Part shown: piece after piece, positions 1 to 12,300 of the stretch
How the letters are laid out: every line of letters starts with the position of its first letter
How positions within the stretch are numbered: position 1 is the stretch's first letter
Assembly: GCF_000835495.1 (NCBI RefSeq)
Contig: NW_015622546.1
Span: forward strand, 2,110,883-2,174,882
Reading direction: 5' to 3'
DNA length: 64,000 nt
DNA from: Cladophialophora immunda
Lineage: Eukaryota > Ascomycota > Eurotiomycetes > Chaetothyriales > Herpotrichiellaceae
The notes under the pieces: model-generated
What the model was told of the DNA's origin: nothing
What the model saw: only the letters and a program-made list of their open reading frames with translations
Databases searched by the model: none
Translations under genes and position numbers: made by a program

Positions 1-853
1 CGCAACAGGTAATCGTGCCACCGTTTGATTCATTCCCGCAAACGGACCTGCTGTATCCCTTTTCGCCACCCTTCTTCCCACGTCCGTCTTCCCTACATCT
101 TGTGTAAGAGTCATTCTGGAGGGTTTCTTCCGCTGGCGCATGGCTAATGCCATAGATCTCTGGGACTGCCATTGTCGCGTTGGTGGCCTGAGCGAAAAGA
201 CTAATGTTCGAAACTGGCAAGCTGGACAGATGGTAGCAGACGACGACATGGACGGCAGTGCAGCGAACACGGTTGGAAGCGGACAAGGGAACAGGGACCA
301 TCCAACTGCGCCGTTACAATCTCGAACTTTTTTTCCCCTGCGCATCGCGTTCTCGTGGTCCACTGTAGCCGAGCGAGACCCCTTGCAAGTCTTGCGCCAC
401 AGACTAGGGTCTGTCTCGGGTGGACTTCAGCGCCAGCACGTTGCCTGGCAACCGACGGTGTCGCGGGCTTTGTTGTTGTTCCCCAGTAAAACCGCCGTGG
501 GGGGGCCACTTAAGTTTCGCATATACCACCCGACAACGTTGAATATTAACACTCTCAACGAGACCTCTCTCTGCTGACTACTCTTCCTCAAGGAGCGGCC
601 TCGATTGTGGTCGCAGTTGGGCAGTCAACTGTAGCTCACAGTCTTTTTGCTATTGCGCTTGTTGCTATCGTTTCTACACCCGCGCAGCTGGTCTGCCTCA
701 TCAGGCTCAGCACGGACATTCTGCCATTCTTTCCAGCTTCGCGCGCCACCCATCGATTTCGCATTCCTCGATTCAGTCACTCATCCCGTAATTCATGGTC
801 TGAGCTCGACATCTGCTACATACACAAAGCCATTGTCGACTCTGCCCTAAGCT
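1..853. other. Upstream region of BUD4, no gene seen
   Basis: No coding region is supported here. The open frames lack family resemblance and overlap on both strands. CT-rich stretches near 50-110 and 560-600 look like promoter and 5' leader sequence for the BUD4 gene that starts at 854. Confidence 0.5.
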
Positions 854-3800
854 ATGGCTTCCGAGGTAAAGACGGAATTGTTGATGTTGACCTCGTTTCG
901 CTCACCATCACTCTCAGGTCCCACCCTTGCGCATCCAAAAGGGCGGCGGCGGCGGCAATGGGCCCAGCTCTTCGCCATCCAAGCTGCCACGGATAACTAA
1001 TCGTCCTCTTTCCGAGCTGAGTCCTATGGCAATTCGCAGGAACTCTCCAAGTTTCCCGCAACCAAAGGTACGTCGTGCGCCATTGGCCCAAGACCAAATC
1101 TGACATATTCGCAGGGCAAGCTATTCAGCAGCGAGACCTCCCCCGTTGGTTCATCGCCATTTTCTACGAGTTCGCCACGTTTGTTTTGGCAGGGCCGTGA
1201 TCCAAGTTCCCCTGCCAGAGAAAACACCGAGACTCCTCCCGCCTCCTCCCCACAGAAGCGCTCGTCCATTGAAAACCTGAAGAGGGCTTCAAGAGTGAAA
1301 AATAGTAGCATGTTTGCCCTCGAACAGAGCACACACTATGATCCCTCGCGTCCGGCGATTCTTGACGGCCGCCCTCAGAGCATGCAGTTTCCACGACAGT
1401 CATCGCCAATCCGGGGTTCGGACGCCGGGCGAAAAGAAAACGTTGCGCCCCTGGACAGAACGTCGTCGGTTCAACCACAAGAGAAGCAGCAGGAGGATGA
1501 GTCCAAGGCTGCGACTAATTCAGTCACACCCCTCTCACCAAGTCGGCTGAATAGCTCGCCGGCCAAGTCATCATTATCAAAGAAGACAGGGTCAGCATTC
1601 AGAAGCAGTGGCTTCAACCCCGAGACCGGCATTTGGGAAGACGATGAAGATTTCCAAGACAGACAACTGCCCGCTGGCCGTGGGCTGCACCGTCACCAAA
1701 AAAGCGTTACGTTTGACCAAGCACCTCCACAAATCAACGAGTACGAGGAACCCACACCTGCCCCTTCTTCAATTGCGTCTGGATCGCGGGAAGGTAGCTA
1801 TGAGTCTACCGATGACGACGAAGATGAGGACGAGGAGGCAAGCTTTGAGAGAGGTTCGTCGATGGATCATGATGACAGCTTTGACGCGTCTCTCGAGGAC
1901 ACCGAAAAGACACCGGTCGTCTTGCCTGAAGATTGGCGCTTCATGAGCCCCGAGAGCGCCAACACTGATCTGTCTCGCCATGAAGAAGACGTCTTCGAAG
2001 ATGATTGCGGTAGTCCAGCCCCGACTGCACAGCCAGGCATTCCATCTTTCCGTCCTCATCAGACAAGCGCAAGTTCGATCGACTCTAACGGACAGTCTCG
2101 CCCTCTCCCACCACTTCCGCCAATGATTGGATCACAAGGGCACTCGAGATCAGACAGTCTATCCGGCGCCTTTGAGCGTATGAGCGTAGCGTCACGTTCT
2201 CTTCCAAGCCCGCCAATCGCTACCACCATCTCGAAAGCAGATATTCAGAAGATTGGGACTGGGACCTCTCTTTCAGCAGAAGACAGATTGAGATTGATGG
2301 CACTCCAAGAACAGGAGAGAGAACGTCGAATGAGGCGAATGGCTTCCAAAGACGCTGTCCCCCTCCGCAGCACCAGTAATGAAGACTCGCTTGTCGAGAG
2401 TTGCGATACACGGACAATCCAGTCTGACTCCAGAAACTCGACCCCACAGCTTTCGAGGGCATCGATTCTTGAAGGTCTGCGTGGTCATGTTGGCGCCAAC
2501 AGTCGAGACAGCAGCGAAGAGGTTCAAGACACTTCCCGAGAGCGGGATCTGGCCTCTCTCGATCCTGACGTTGCGATACCCTCCTTGGAAGATCCCACAC
2601 AACCACATATTAAAGTGGAGGAGGACGAAGAGCCTGATCTGTACTCGATCCCGGACATGTACATGGGACGTAGAGTGTCAGGTTCAGACGTTAGCACAAA
2701 CCACGATGACGACCTCACCAGCCAGTATTCACAGCCATCAACGGCGTCTTTCGCTGCCCAAATGACGGAGGAAGGAGAAGACACTCCCAAAGCACAGAGT
2801 CCAGCTCGAGAGTTGAACGCAAAACCCGCAACATCTGAGCGTGTGTCTTTGCCAGATTTCACCGACTTTGGCAAGACGAGCAGTTTCGATATTGGCCTTG
2901 CCCCGTATTTGAGCCAGAAGGAGGAGACTGTGAAACCAGCCAACGTTGTTGCGCCACCATCTCAGCTACCTGACCTCGCTGCTCTCCGTCAGTCGATTCA
3001 GCGGCCATTCACCCCAGAAGTCCAGCTTAGGCCATTCCAAACTCGCCCAACGTTTAGCCCAGAACAGGTTGCACCAGCAACACCTGAGTCCGTGGTTAGA
3101 TACCCCGTTCCACGTACAAATTCCCCCAGTCACGTCAACGACGCAAAAGAGGATGGACTGGATCTACGAGAGGAAAGTGACCGGTCAATTAGCCCCTCGG
3201 ACACTGGTTCAGTCTTGGTTCACGACAAGGAACTTTCGCCCGTCTCTCCTATGTCCGCCAACTTTGACGAGAGTGCTGAGAGAGCAAAGGACAACACCAC
3301 CAATGCAGAGTCAGTCGACGAGAAGCGACCCGAGACTGACAAGAATGGAGGAGAAGAGAAACGGGTTAGCAGCCTGGTACCTTTGGATATTCCCACCACA
3401 GGATTGGACGAAGGCCTTGGGTTGGGACTTGAGAAGGAATTTGACCGCGTTGTGGAAGCCCAGAAGGTAGAGTTTGAACTCTCATTGCAACGTCTTTATT
3501 ACCCTTTTCATGGACGGTTTCCCTCCAGTGAGCTGCCCGAAGCCAAGGAGTGGAAAGGAAACAATCCCATGGAAAACATCCCAGTTCTCCCCAAACCTCG
3601 TGGAGCGCGTCCTCTGCGAGAAGCACGCCTTGCACTTTCTCCAAACAGATCTATTGATGAAGAGTCATTTGCTAATCGAGCTGGCCGCCGACAGAGAGGA
3701 TACCTGATGAGACAGAACACCAAAATTGTCGTCGCAAGTGAACGCATATCTCAGGATGAGTGCAGATCTCCTGGCCTTCCGACGACAACTGAAGATGGTC

Positions 3801-5482
3801 TGCTTGGTGTCCCCACGGAGGCCAACCAGGTCCATGCGTCACCGCGAAAAACGAGTCAGCCAACTTGGACTGCTGAACCATGGAATGGTAAGATCCGGCG
3901 GAAAAGCATTCGAGTCGGCGGGGAAAAGGCCCTCAGTAAGAGGAAGCCAGTCGAGGGTCCTGTGCCGCCTTTGCCGGGACAAGCGAGCAATGCTCAGGAG
4001 GGCCTTGACGCTGTTGCGGAAGACGAGATCGGAGAAGAAGAGGAGTGGGAGGATGGAGCTGAACGAGGCCGACTTTTTGTGAAGGTGGTCGGTGTCAAGG
4101 ATTTGCAGATGCCATTTCCCCAACGTAAGCAACGTTCCATTCTCTCGAGACTTCAGGCTGATCATAAACAGACGAACGAACTTTCTTTGCTCTGACACTC
4201 GACAATGGCATGCACTGCGTAACCACTGCTTGGCTTGATCTTGCCCGAAGCGCACCTATCGGTCAGGAATTTGAGCTGATTGTTCTCAATGAGCTTGAAT
4301 TTCAACTCACATTGCAGATGAAATTGGAAGAGCCCAAAGTTGAACGGCCGCAGTCTCCTTCTAAGCCGCCCGCGTCGCCTAAGAAGCAAGGAGCTTTCGG
4401 GAGATTGTTTGGATCCCCCAAGAAGAAGAAAGAGTCGGAGGTTAGAGCCCAGCAAGAAGCTCAGGCAGTCAGAAGACCCGTGACACCGCCTTCGGCGTAC
4501 GAGCTGGTCCAAGGTCTTGTCGCAAAGGACGGTTCATTTGCTCGAGCTTACATTTCGCTTAGCGAGCATGAGAAGCAAGCATATGGTAGGCCGTACAATG
4601 TCGACATCACCTGCTTCAACGAGTGGGCTATGGAAGAGGTCCATGTGGGCAGCTCGAGAAGCAAGAAGAGCGTGACGCAACTCCAGCGCCGTCCGCCTTA
4701 CGAGATTGGCAAATTGGAACTTCAGTTGTTGTATGTTCCGAAACCGAGAGGTGCAAAGGATGATGATATGCCAAAGAGCATGAACGGTGCTGTTCGCGCA
4801 CTTCGAGATGCCGAAGAACGTCTGGCCCAACAGGCAAATATAAAGGAGTTTGAGGGCTATCTGAGCCAGCAGGGTGGCGATTGCCCGGTTAGTAGATGCC
4901 AGTCGAAAACATTCAGGAAATCCTGCTGACGAATTCTAGTACTGGCGACGACGGTTCTTCAAGCTTGCCGGAACCAAGCTGACGGCATTCCATGAGACTA
5001 CTCTTCAACCCCGAGCAACCATCAACCTTGCGAAGGCTACGCGCCTCATTGACGACAAGACGGCGCTGACCCAGAGGGAGACTTCGACCAAGGGTGGCGG
5101 CCGCCGCAAGAGCGGGTTTGCGGAAGAGGAAGAAGGATACATGTTTGTGGAAGAGGGTTTCCGTATCCGCTTTGCGAACGGAGAAGTTATCGACTTCTAT
5201 GCCGATTCGACCACGGAGAAGGAGCAATGGATGCAGGCGCTCTCGCAGGTCGTGGGCAAAGGCGTGCAGAGCGGCTCGGCTCCGATCAGAGGCTGGACAG
5301 AAATGGTCCTCAGGCGGGAGAAGAAGATGAAGACAGCAGGCGCAGCACAACGTCCCAAAGCTGGTCACCAACGAACGGAGACGTATCATGCGGGTGGTGG
5401 GATGAATCAGGCACACAGTCCAGTGAAGACGGCGGTCGGTCGCGAAGAGAGGCATCGAAAGACGAAGAGTATGTATTGCTGA
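854..5482 (+). CDS. BUD4: Bud4, anillin-related septin/bud-site scaffold
   Basis: Five exons (854-865, 918-1067, 1115-4124, 4172-4887, 4940-5482) give about 1476 aa. The start MASEVPPLRI after a 12-nt first exon, followed by a PRITNRPLSELSP-type stretch, is the usual fungal Bud4 N-terminus. The long middle is acidic, Ser/Pro-rich and disordered. The C-terminal quarter holds the anillin-homology region (LTLDNGMHCVTTA, APIGQEFELIVLNELEFQL), split by the 4125-4171 intron, then a PH domain (YWRRRFFKLAGTKL to EKEQWMQAL, about residues 1297-1405). Bud4 organises septin rings at septation and budding sites with Bud3. The 3' end faces the SNF2 gene. The short splice phases are inferred by eye; the family call is firm. 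Confidence 0.93.
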
Positions 5483-6158
5483 GGAACGGGAGTAATCATC
5501 ACGATCATTATCGACTGATGGGGAATTGGCATGGATGGCAGCTTTGACGGAATTAAGGGGTGTTTGAATATGGTTGGTGCTTGGTTGGTTGGACCTGGGT
5601 CGGTCGGCGTTGGACAAAGAGATATGATGATAATGGACCAGGGTCGGCTCCGTGGGATCATTCATGTTCCAATTCGATTCGAGTTCGATTTCTTTTCATG
5701 GCAAGACGATCTTGATGCAGCACACGATCAACAGGGGTGGGCAAAGGAGGTCAGTGAGACAACGACCGTGACTGGCTCGCCACACACATGAACGCCGTGA
5801 TGTGCATCTAAAAGAATTTGTTTAGAAAATCAGATTTTCAAGACCTTTGCAGAGCCCGTGACAGAAGAAGGGGGGGGGGGGGAGTAGTGAAGGATGAGAG
5901 AGTACAAGTACAGCCAATTCCTTCTTCTCCTGCTGCTAAATGGTTGGCGAAGTATTCTGGCCACCACCACTAGTAGTACTGTACCGGGTACAGATTTGTA
6001 CAGATCGAGAGATACCCTGGCCATAGGGATGACGATACCCATGTGTTCATGTACATACACACCTACTATATCTAGGTACCTATGTAAGTAAACGATGTTT
6101 ATCGGCAGGGTCCAAGCATGCGGTGCCTGGGCACCTGTAGCACTCATCATGGAAACCG
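5483..6158. other. Convergent intergenic region with G homopolymer
   Basis: This lies between two 3' ends (BUD4 and the SNF2 gene). It contains a run of 13 G at 5870-5882, a near-palindrome around 5979-5993 (CTGTACC-G-GGTACAG) and the palindrome TAGGTACCTA at 6073-6082. No gene is seen. Confidence 0.6.
5870..5882. repeat. Poly-G homopolymer (13 G)
   Basis: An uninterrupted G run lies in the 3' intergenic region. Its length may be uncertain because of assembly or sequencing error. Confidence 0.9.
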
Positions 6159-9018
6159 CTACTTGAGCAAAATCTTCAGATCTTCTATCAACCCGGTTCC
6201 TACGGCGCGGTTCTGCCCACTCATAGCCAATTGGGCCAGTCGTAGCTTTCTCTGTTGCAACTCTAGGATATTCTCTTCAATCGAATCCCGGACGACGTAC
6301 CGAATAGTCTTCACCGGCTTCGTCTGCCCCATTCGGTGGACTCTGCTGAGGGCCTGCTCCTCCACGGATGGATTCCATTGTGGTTCCAGGAGACATGCCA
6401 GATTTGCCACGGTGATGTCGAGGCCAACTCCGGCTGCAGAGATGGTGGCCAGCAGAACTTTGACCGATGGGTCCTTCCGAAAGGAGGAGAGGCTCAACTC
6501 TCTATCTCTGGGTGACATCGTCCCATCGAAACGTTGGAAAGCGAGTCCTGCCTCAGTGAGAGACTGGCTTACCAGGTCAAGGGTCCTTCGCCAGAAAGAG
6601 AACACGACAGCCTTGCCATCGTCTTCACAGAGATCCGAAACCAGTGATTGTATTTTCGAGGAGCAGATCATGACATCCTCGTTGATCTCGGACGAGGAGG
6701 CAGAAGGCGAGCTTTTCCCAGTTCGAGGAGACAGTGATTCAGACGGAGGGCATCGGAGATCCTGTCGACGCCCTGGTAGCCACGTTTGTCCAAGAGACCA
6801 AACGGGAGTTCCATCGGGAAACCCAAATTCGCTTTCGTCCATCGAATTGGAAGTCACGGCTTCAGAGGAGGCAGCATCAACAGTGCCAGCAGCCGAAAGA
6901 GTATCCGTCAGACTTGGGTCAGTCGTAAGACCAATTTCGGCCACAACGTTGTCGTCTATCAGAGAATCTTTCGCAGCGTCAATGGAAATGGAATCCGCGT
7001 CTATCTGGCCATGACTGCAGAGGCCTCTCAAGTCATTAATCCATTGAAGAATATGACAGTGCTTGGGCGTAGCCACAGAGCACAACGCATTGTCTCGGAT
7101 CCGCAAACGCACCTGCTCATAAATGCTCCGTTCTCGACCGTCAAAATCGATATGACGGATCTGGTCGGTGCGATCTGGTAGAGATAGTATGTTCTTCGAT
7201 CTTCGTATTGCAACACATTCAATGAGCGTTCTTAACTTCTGTACAGCTTTGAGGTCTGACCTCGATTTCCATGGTTGAACGATGTGTTCGTCAAACACAC
7301 TCGGCCTGTTGAATGGCTCCACCCGGAGAAAGTGAACCAACGCGGCGAGGTCACTCAGTCGGTTTTGAATCGGCGTTCCGGTGACAGCCCATCTCGATCT
7401 GGCTTCGATTGCGCAGACAGCCTTTGTGCGCAGTGCGGACAGATTAGCGATGTAGTGCGCTTCATCCAAAATAACGCGTCTCCAGGCTGACGAGAAAATA
7501 AGTGTTGAAGAGCTTGATATCCCATCGTTCAGAGTCTTTCGGTATTCAGATGCCACAACGTTGTAGGTAGTCAGGACAATATGATGACTGGAAAACCCTT
7601 CGTGAGAAATCTGCCGACGACTCCCGTGATAGACACACCATCTTAGGGAGTCCATTTTCAAATGTTCCTTCAGCTGATACTGCCAAGTCTCAAGGAGCGA
7701 CGCAGGCACTATGACGAGCGAACAGCAGGGTAGAGGTGCCCGAGCCATATGCAGAGGGAGCTCATGAACACACTGCATTGGATTGGTCGAATCGTGGTCT
7801 GATGCTAGTAGGGAAATCATTTGGAGTGTCTTCCCGAGACCCATCTGGTCGGCGATAAGTCCCCCGAAGAATTCCTTGGGTCTCGAATGTTGTCGTTCGC
7901 CAGTGATCACATTTGTGTATTCAGTAGTCCAAGTTCTTTTCTCGGTCCACATCTGGTGCGGAGAGTCGCCAACGCAGGAAGTACCTTCGTTCCTACGCAT
8001 AAAGAATAGAGCCTGTCTCTGGTGTGCAAGCAAGCGCGTGCGCAGCATTGCAGGACACTCAGCTTCCGGAAGTCCATCCGTGTGCAACAGTGTATCAAAC
8101 ACATCCGCAGGAGCGCTGAAAGTCTCGATGTTAGTCCTCGGCCTCAGAGATCTGGTCATGACCAGGTCGTCGTCCTGAGAGAGGAGTTGGGGGTTTCGGT
8201 AGGGCACATTGCGGTGGCAGATGACAGGGTCCTGGAGGTATATGGCAAGCTTGTCGAAGAACACGCCAAATTCTTCGCCGAAGTTTTCATTGCCAAAGAC
8301 ATTTACCAGGAGTTCATACTCCTTGGTTTGCGCAGGTTTCTTCCTCGTGCGTTGCGACTGGGATTGAACGGCGCGACAGTAATATTCCAGCGCTATATCA
8401 CGACCATTTTGCAGGTGTTGCAATACATCTGTTGTCCGGTTGCAGGTAATCTGAGCAATTCTTAATCGCGTCTCTCCACTCTGTGGAAATTCCGTAGCAT
8501 CATGTGCTTCGTATATCTGTCCAGAGTGTACCTCAACAGGAAAGCAATCTTGAGAGGTATCGAGATAATGTCGCGCTGACGGTCTCAAGTTTGCAACGAC
8601 AAACTTTTGGTCCACATTAGCCATGTCATTGCCTCGAAGCTCCAGAGGTTCTTACCATGCCGAAACACACCTGCGGAAACCCGTCATCTTCCTCAGATGG
8701 AGAGGCAGCCTGGCAAACATTGCCATCCGCGGTGTGCACGCTGCGTTCTTGGTTTGAGGTCTCGGCATTGGGAGGGAAGGATTGGTATGGAGAGGGAGGT
8801 CGCTCCAGAGATGTCAAATCCGGCTCTCGTGATTGGGAGTCTGGACGAGTCGTCGTATATGGACGTGTGGAAGATGTGATCCTTGAAGATGTGAACCCAG
8901 ATTCTGATGATGGCGGCGCGGGGCTCGCGGGATCTGTGGCTGCTAAGTTCAGAATTGTCTTGTTTTGCCAGCGGCCATCGATATCAAGCTTCCGTCTCTT
9001 GAACATGTCTTGCGCCAT
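6159..9018 (-). CDS. SNF2-family DNA-dependent ATPase, Rad5/HLTF-like, no RING finger
   Basis: Two exons on the minus strand (9018-8656, 8603-6159; 52-nt intron) give about 935 aa. The splice joins CFGM to FVVANLRPS, rebuilding the LCFGM-type segment seen before HIRAN-like regions of Rad5/HLTF/SMARCA3-type proteins. Motif I is DQMGLGKT (about 374-380) and motif II DEAH (about 501-504); WAVTGTPIQNRLSDL and, in the C-terminal helicase lobe, SAAGVGLDITVANL and SRVHRMGQTKPVKTIRY are also clear. Rad5/HLTF proteins carry a C3HC4 RING between the lobes; here that stretch (about residues 630-760) is Ser/Asp-rich without the Cys/His spacing. A nuclear remodelling or repair ATPase without E3 activity is inferred. 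It is divergently paired with the NACHT gene, 322 bp apart. Confidence 0.87.
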
Positions 9019-9340
9019 TAAGAACCCTTCTGACAGAGCACACTCTTCATGTTGGGACGTACATTCTTAGCATTTTAATGTCCAGCTTCTCGTGCGCCCC
9101 AGATGGCCAAGGCTGATAGCGAGGCAGACGCTGAAATGGCTGTGTCTGCAGTAGGCAAAGCGTGTTGCCGGCCGTCCAATTTGTTTTTGCCAACATGCCG
9201 CCCCAACAGCGCCCGACTTCAACCTCAGCCTTCTAATTCTCTTCCAGAAGTGTCTCCAGATCTCACAAACTGGAGTTACTATCTCCTCGACGAGAAATAC
9301 CTTCAATACTGCTGGAGTTCTTCGAGGACGGCCTTTTGTC
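9019..9340. promoter_or_regulatory. Bidirectional promoter between SNF2 ATPase and NACHT receptor
   Basis: These 322 bp separate the two start codons. A CCAAT pentamer is at 9176-9180. No other element is identified. The head-to-head layout suggests shared regulation but does not prove it. Confidence 0.55.
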
Positions 9341-12300
9341 ATGTCATCAGGTGGACCTTCTCCAGCCTCAGTGATCGAATCGGCGTTTTCAAGATTTCAA
9401 GCATCTGTCAGTGCAGACGACGCGCGAACCTTTCACTCGACGACCCTCGAAGATGTATGGAAGGCAGCGGTGGAAATCGAGAGGGAGCAGCGACAACGCA
9501 GCGCCCTGCGAAACATGAAACGGATCGAGCCACTTCTGAAGACCTTGGGGGTGTATGCCTCAGCTCTCGACACTCTTTGTAATGGCACGCCATTTCTGCC
9601 ATGGGTGTGGGTAAGCAGTTTCTCATGCTACTGAAAAGACATGTCAACCAACTGATGGATAGGCACCGATCAAACTCATGCTTCAGGTGTGTCTCATTGA
9701 CGTGTCGGGCGCATATTCCTCCTCTATTAACGAGAACCTTTATAGCTCGCAACCCGACATCTTTCAAGTTTTGACAGTTTGATGGGAGCATACGTCAAAA
9801 TCGCTGATTCGCTTCCTCGATTCGATCGTTACAGTGTTGCTATTCCGCAAGGAGATTTCCAAAATGTCCTGGCACTCGTCTACGCAAACATTATCGAGTT
9901 TCATCGGCGGGCATACAAGTTCTTTAGAAGAAAAGGTAGATTAGCACCCGGTGATACTAGACTATGGCCAGGAGAGTTAGTTGACAGTCGCAGCATGGAT
10001 CCTCCTCTTCGAAACCGGGTGGAAAAGTTTCGAACTACGATTCGAAAGCATCTTGAAAGACCTAGCCTACCATCGTGATCTTGTCGACAGGGAAGCATGC
10101 TCTTTCGATCTTGTCGAAGCTGAACGGTCGCGTCAAAAGATTGACGAAGAAATTTCCAAGGCTGAGGATGACAGGGAGAGCTCTCATCTACAGGCTGTAT
10201 TGTCGTGGCTTTGTGTTGACGAATTATCACAAAATGACATCTTATGGCGACTGAAGGAAAAGAGATCCGATGGGACTTGCGACTGGATATTCAAGAACTC
10301 CCAATATCAGCACTGGGTGAAAAATGACTCAAAGACTCCTTGGCTCTGGCTCACTGGCATTCCGGGCTCAGGTAAGTCTATTTCTCTACGTCCAGACGCG
10401 ACTTCCCTGCATCTTCCTAGGTTAGAGGCTCGTTCCTTGCGCATGCTACTGTAGCACAAACTAGCCTGCTGATTCTTTCTCGATACGCATTGATCTGAGA
10501 GGCTCTGCTAATATAATTTAGGGAAGAGCGTGTTCGCTGCACACATCATCGAGACATTGCGCGAGGACAAGGGACAGGCAACCCTGTTTTACTTTTGTCT
10601 TCAACAGGCAGCTGGCGAGGACAAGGCAAGCGTGTTCCTTCGCACATTGGCTATTCAACTGGTTCGAGATCTTCCTGGACTTGCGGCTTTCATCTGGGAT
10701 GCACATGTACGCAACGCCCATGTCCCTTCTATCGACATCCTTGAAAAGCTGCTCCCGATCTTGATTTCTGGTGCCTCAGCAGCCCGCATTGTTCTGGACG
10801 GCCTTGATGAGTATAGGTATCAAGACTACAAAACCATGCTGGACGTGCTTTCCAAACTGTGCAGAAAGAGCCGTTGTAGCATTCTTATCTCTAGCAGGGA
10901 CGATGCGATAATCAGTTCGAAATTGCGAAATACACCGAAGATTTCTCTGATAAATGAGGTTGACGCCGTCCGAAAAGACATGGGAATATTTGTGGCTGCC
11001 AGGATAGAGCAGGCAATGAGAGCTTGGGATCTTGAGATATCAGATGATACTCAGAAACTGGGACAGGCGCAGCTACTGCAGAAATCGAAAGGTTGGTGAA
11101 AAGCTCTATTATCCCGGACCTTGCAATGCTGGGACTAAGTCAAGCAGGAATGTTCCTCTGGGTCGAACTAGTGATCGACAGCCTCCAATACTCGTATACA
11201 GACGACGACTTCCTCCAAAGGATTGATGAGCTCCCGGAAACCTTGCAAGCTGCGTAAGCCCTTTGCACAAACGCCAAAGTCTACGTCTTTTCCTAACACT
11301 ATCAGTTACGATCGAATTGTGGAGAAAATTCTGAGTATCGAGGACCGGCGGACACGGCAGAAGCTGACAAGCCTCCTGGAGTTGATGACCTATACCCAAA
11401 GACCTCTCTCTATCGACGAACTCCTATCGGTATTAGCTCTTGACCCTTCCAAAGCAGGGGACCAGCTACCCGCACCATTGGCCCCAAAGATTTTGGACTT
11501 CTGCAAACCACTTATTGATCTCTCGTCCTCGGCGGCGGTCAACTTCGTTCATTTCTCTGTCAGGGAGTAAGGAATCATCCTCTCCCTAGACCCCCGCCGT
11601 GCTAAATTGTGACCAGGTACTTTCGAGACAGCACGAGCAAATTCCACATCCGCGAGATCAGCGCTCATCTAGCCGTATCGGATGCGTGCTTAACTTATCT
11701 GAATACCACAAGTGTGTTTCTCACTGAGGATTTTCGAACAAAGAGACTTCATCAAATAGTTCAAGGCCAACGAGCTATTCATCGATACAGTACTGATCAT
11801 TGGGCTCAACATTTATCACAATGCCTCGATGCAGGAGATGAAACTCAGAGACTGGAGCTTGCCGCTATAGCTTCAAAACTCGGAGCGATGAATTGGATGT
11901 TCAAGCCAAGTGAACAAGGTGTATCCGCTGATGTTGCTAGCATCCTACAAAAGATAAGCTTATTCAAGGAAGAGGCCTTGGATCTAGAGCGAAACTCGGA
12001 AGATCTAGGTGGTAAGTGACGTATATGCACACGTTTCGGTTGCACAGCGGCTAACTCAAGCGAATATCTAGAATTTCGGACGAGTCTCATCAACCGCGAT
12101 CCGACCTATCTCTGTCAAATTGTTGAGAGGTACGAGGCTGATATCGAGAGTCTACTCTCCCTCACGGACGAGGAGCTGCCTGCTGAAATTGAGAAGTCGG
12201 ACCTCATTGCGTTTCGAGACAAATTCTCGACAGGGGCTTTCCGCTGCAGATACTACGGATGCAGCGACAAGACCAATCTCACTTTCCAAAGCACGGCAGA

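Noticed and set aside
11048..11150. Apparent frameshift in the NACHT gene
   Set aside because: A 56-nt intron (11092-11147, branch CTAAG, acceptor CAG) restores frame and gives the conserved SKGMFLWV join, so no mutation is needed.
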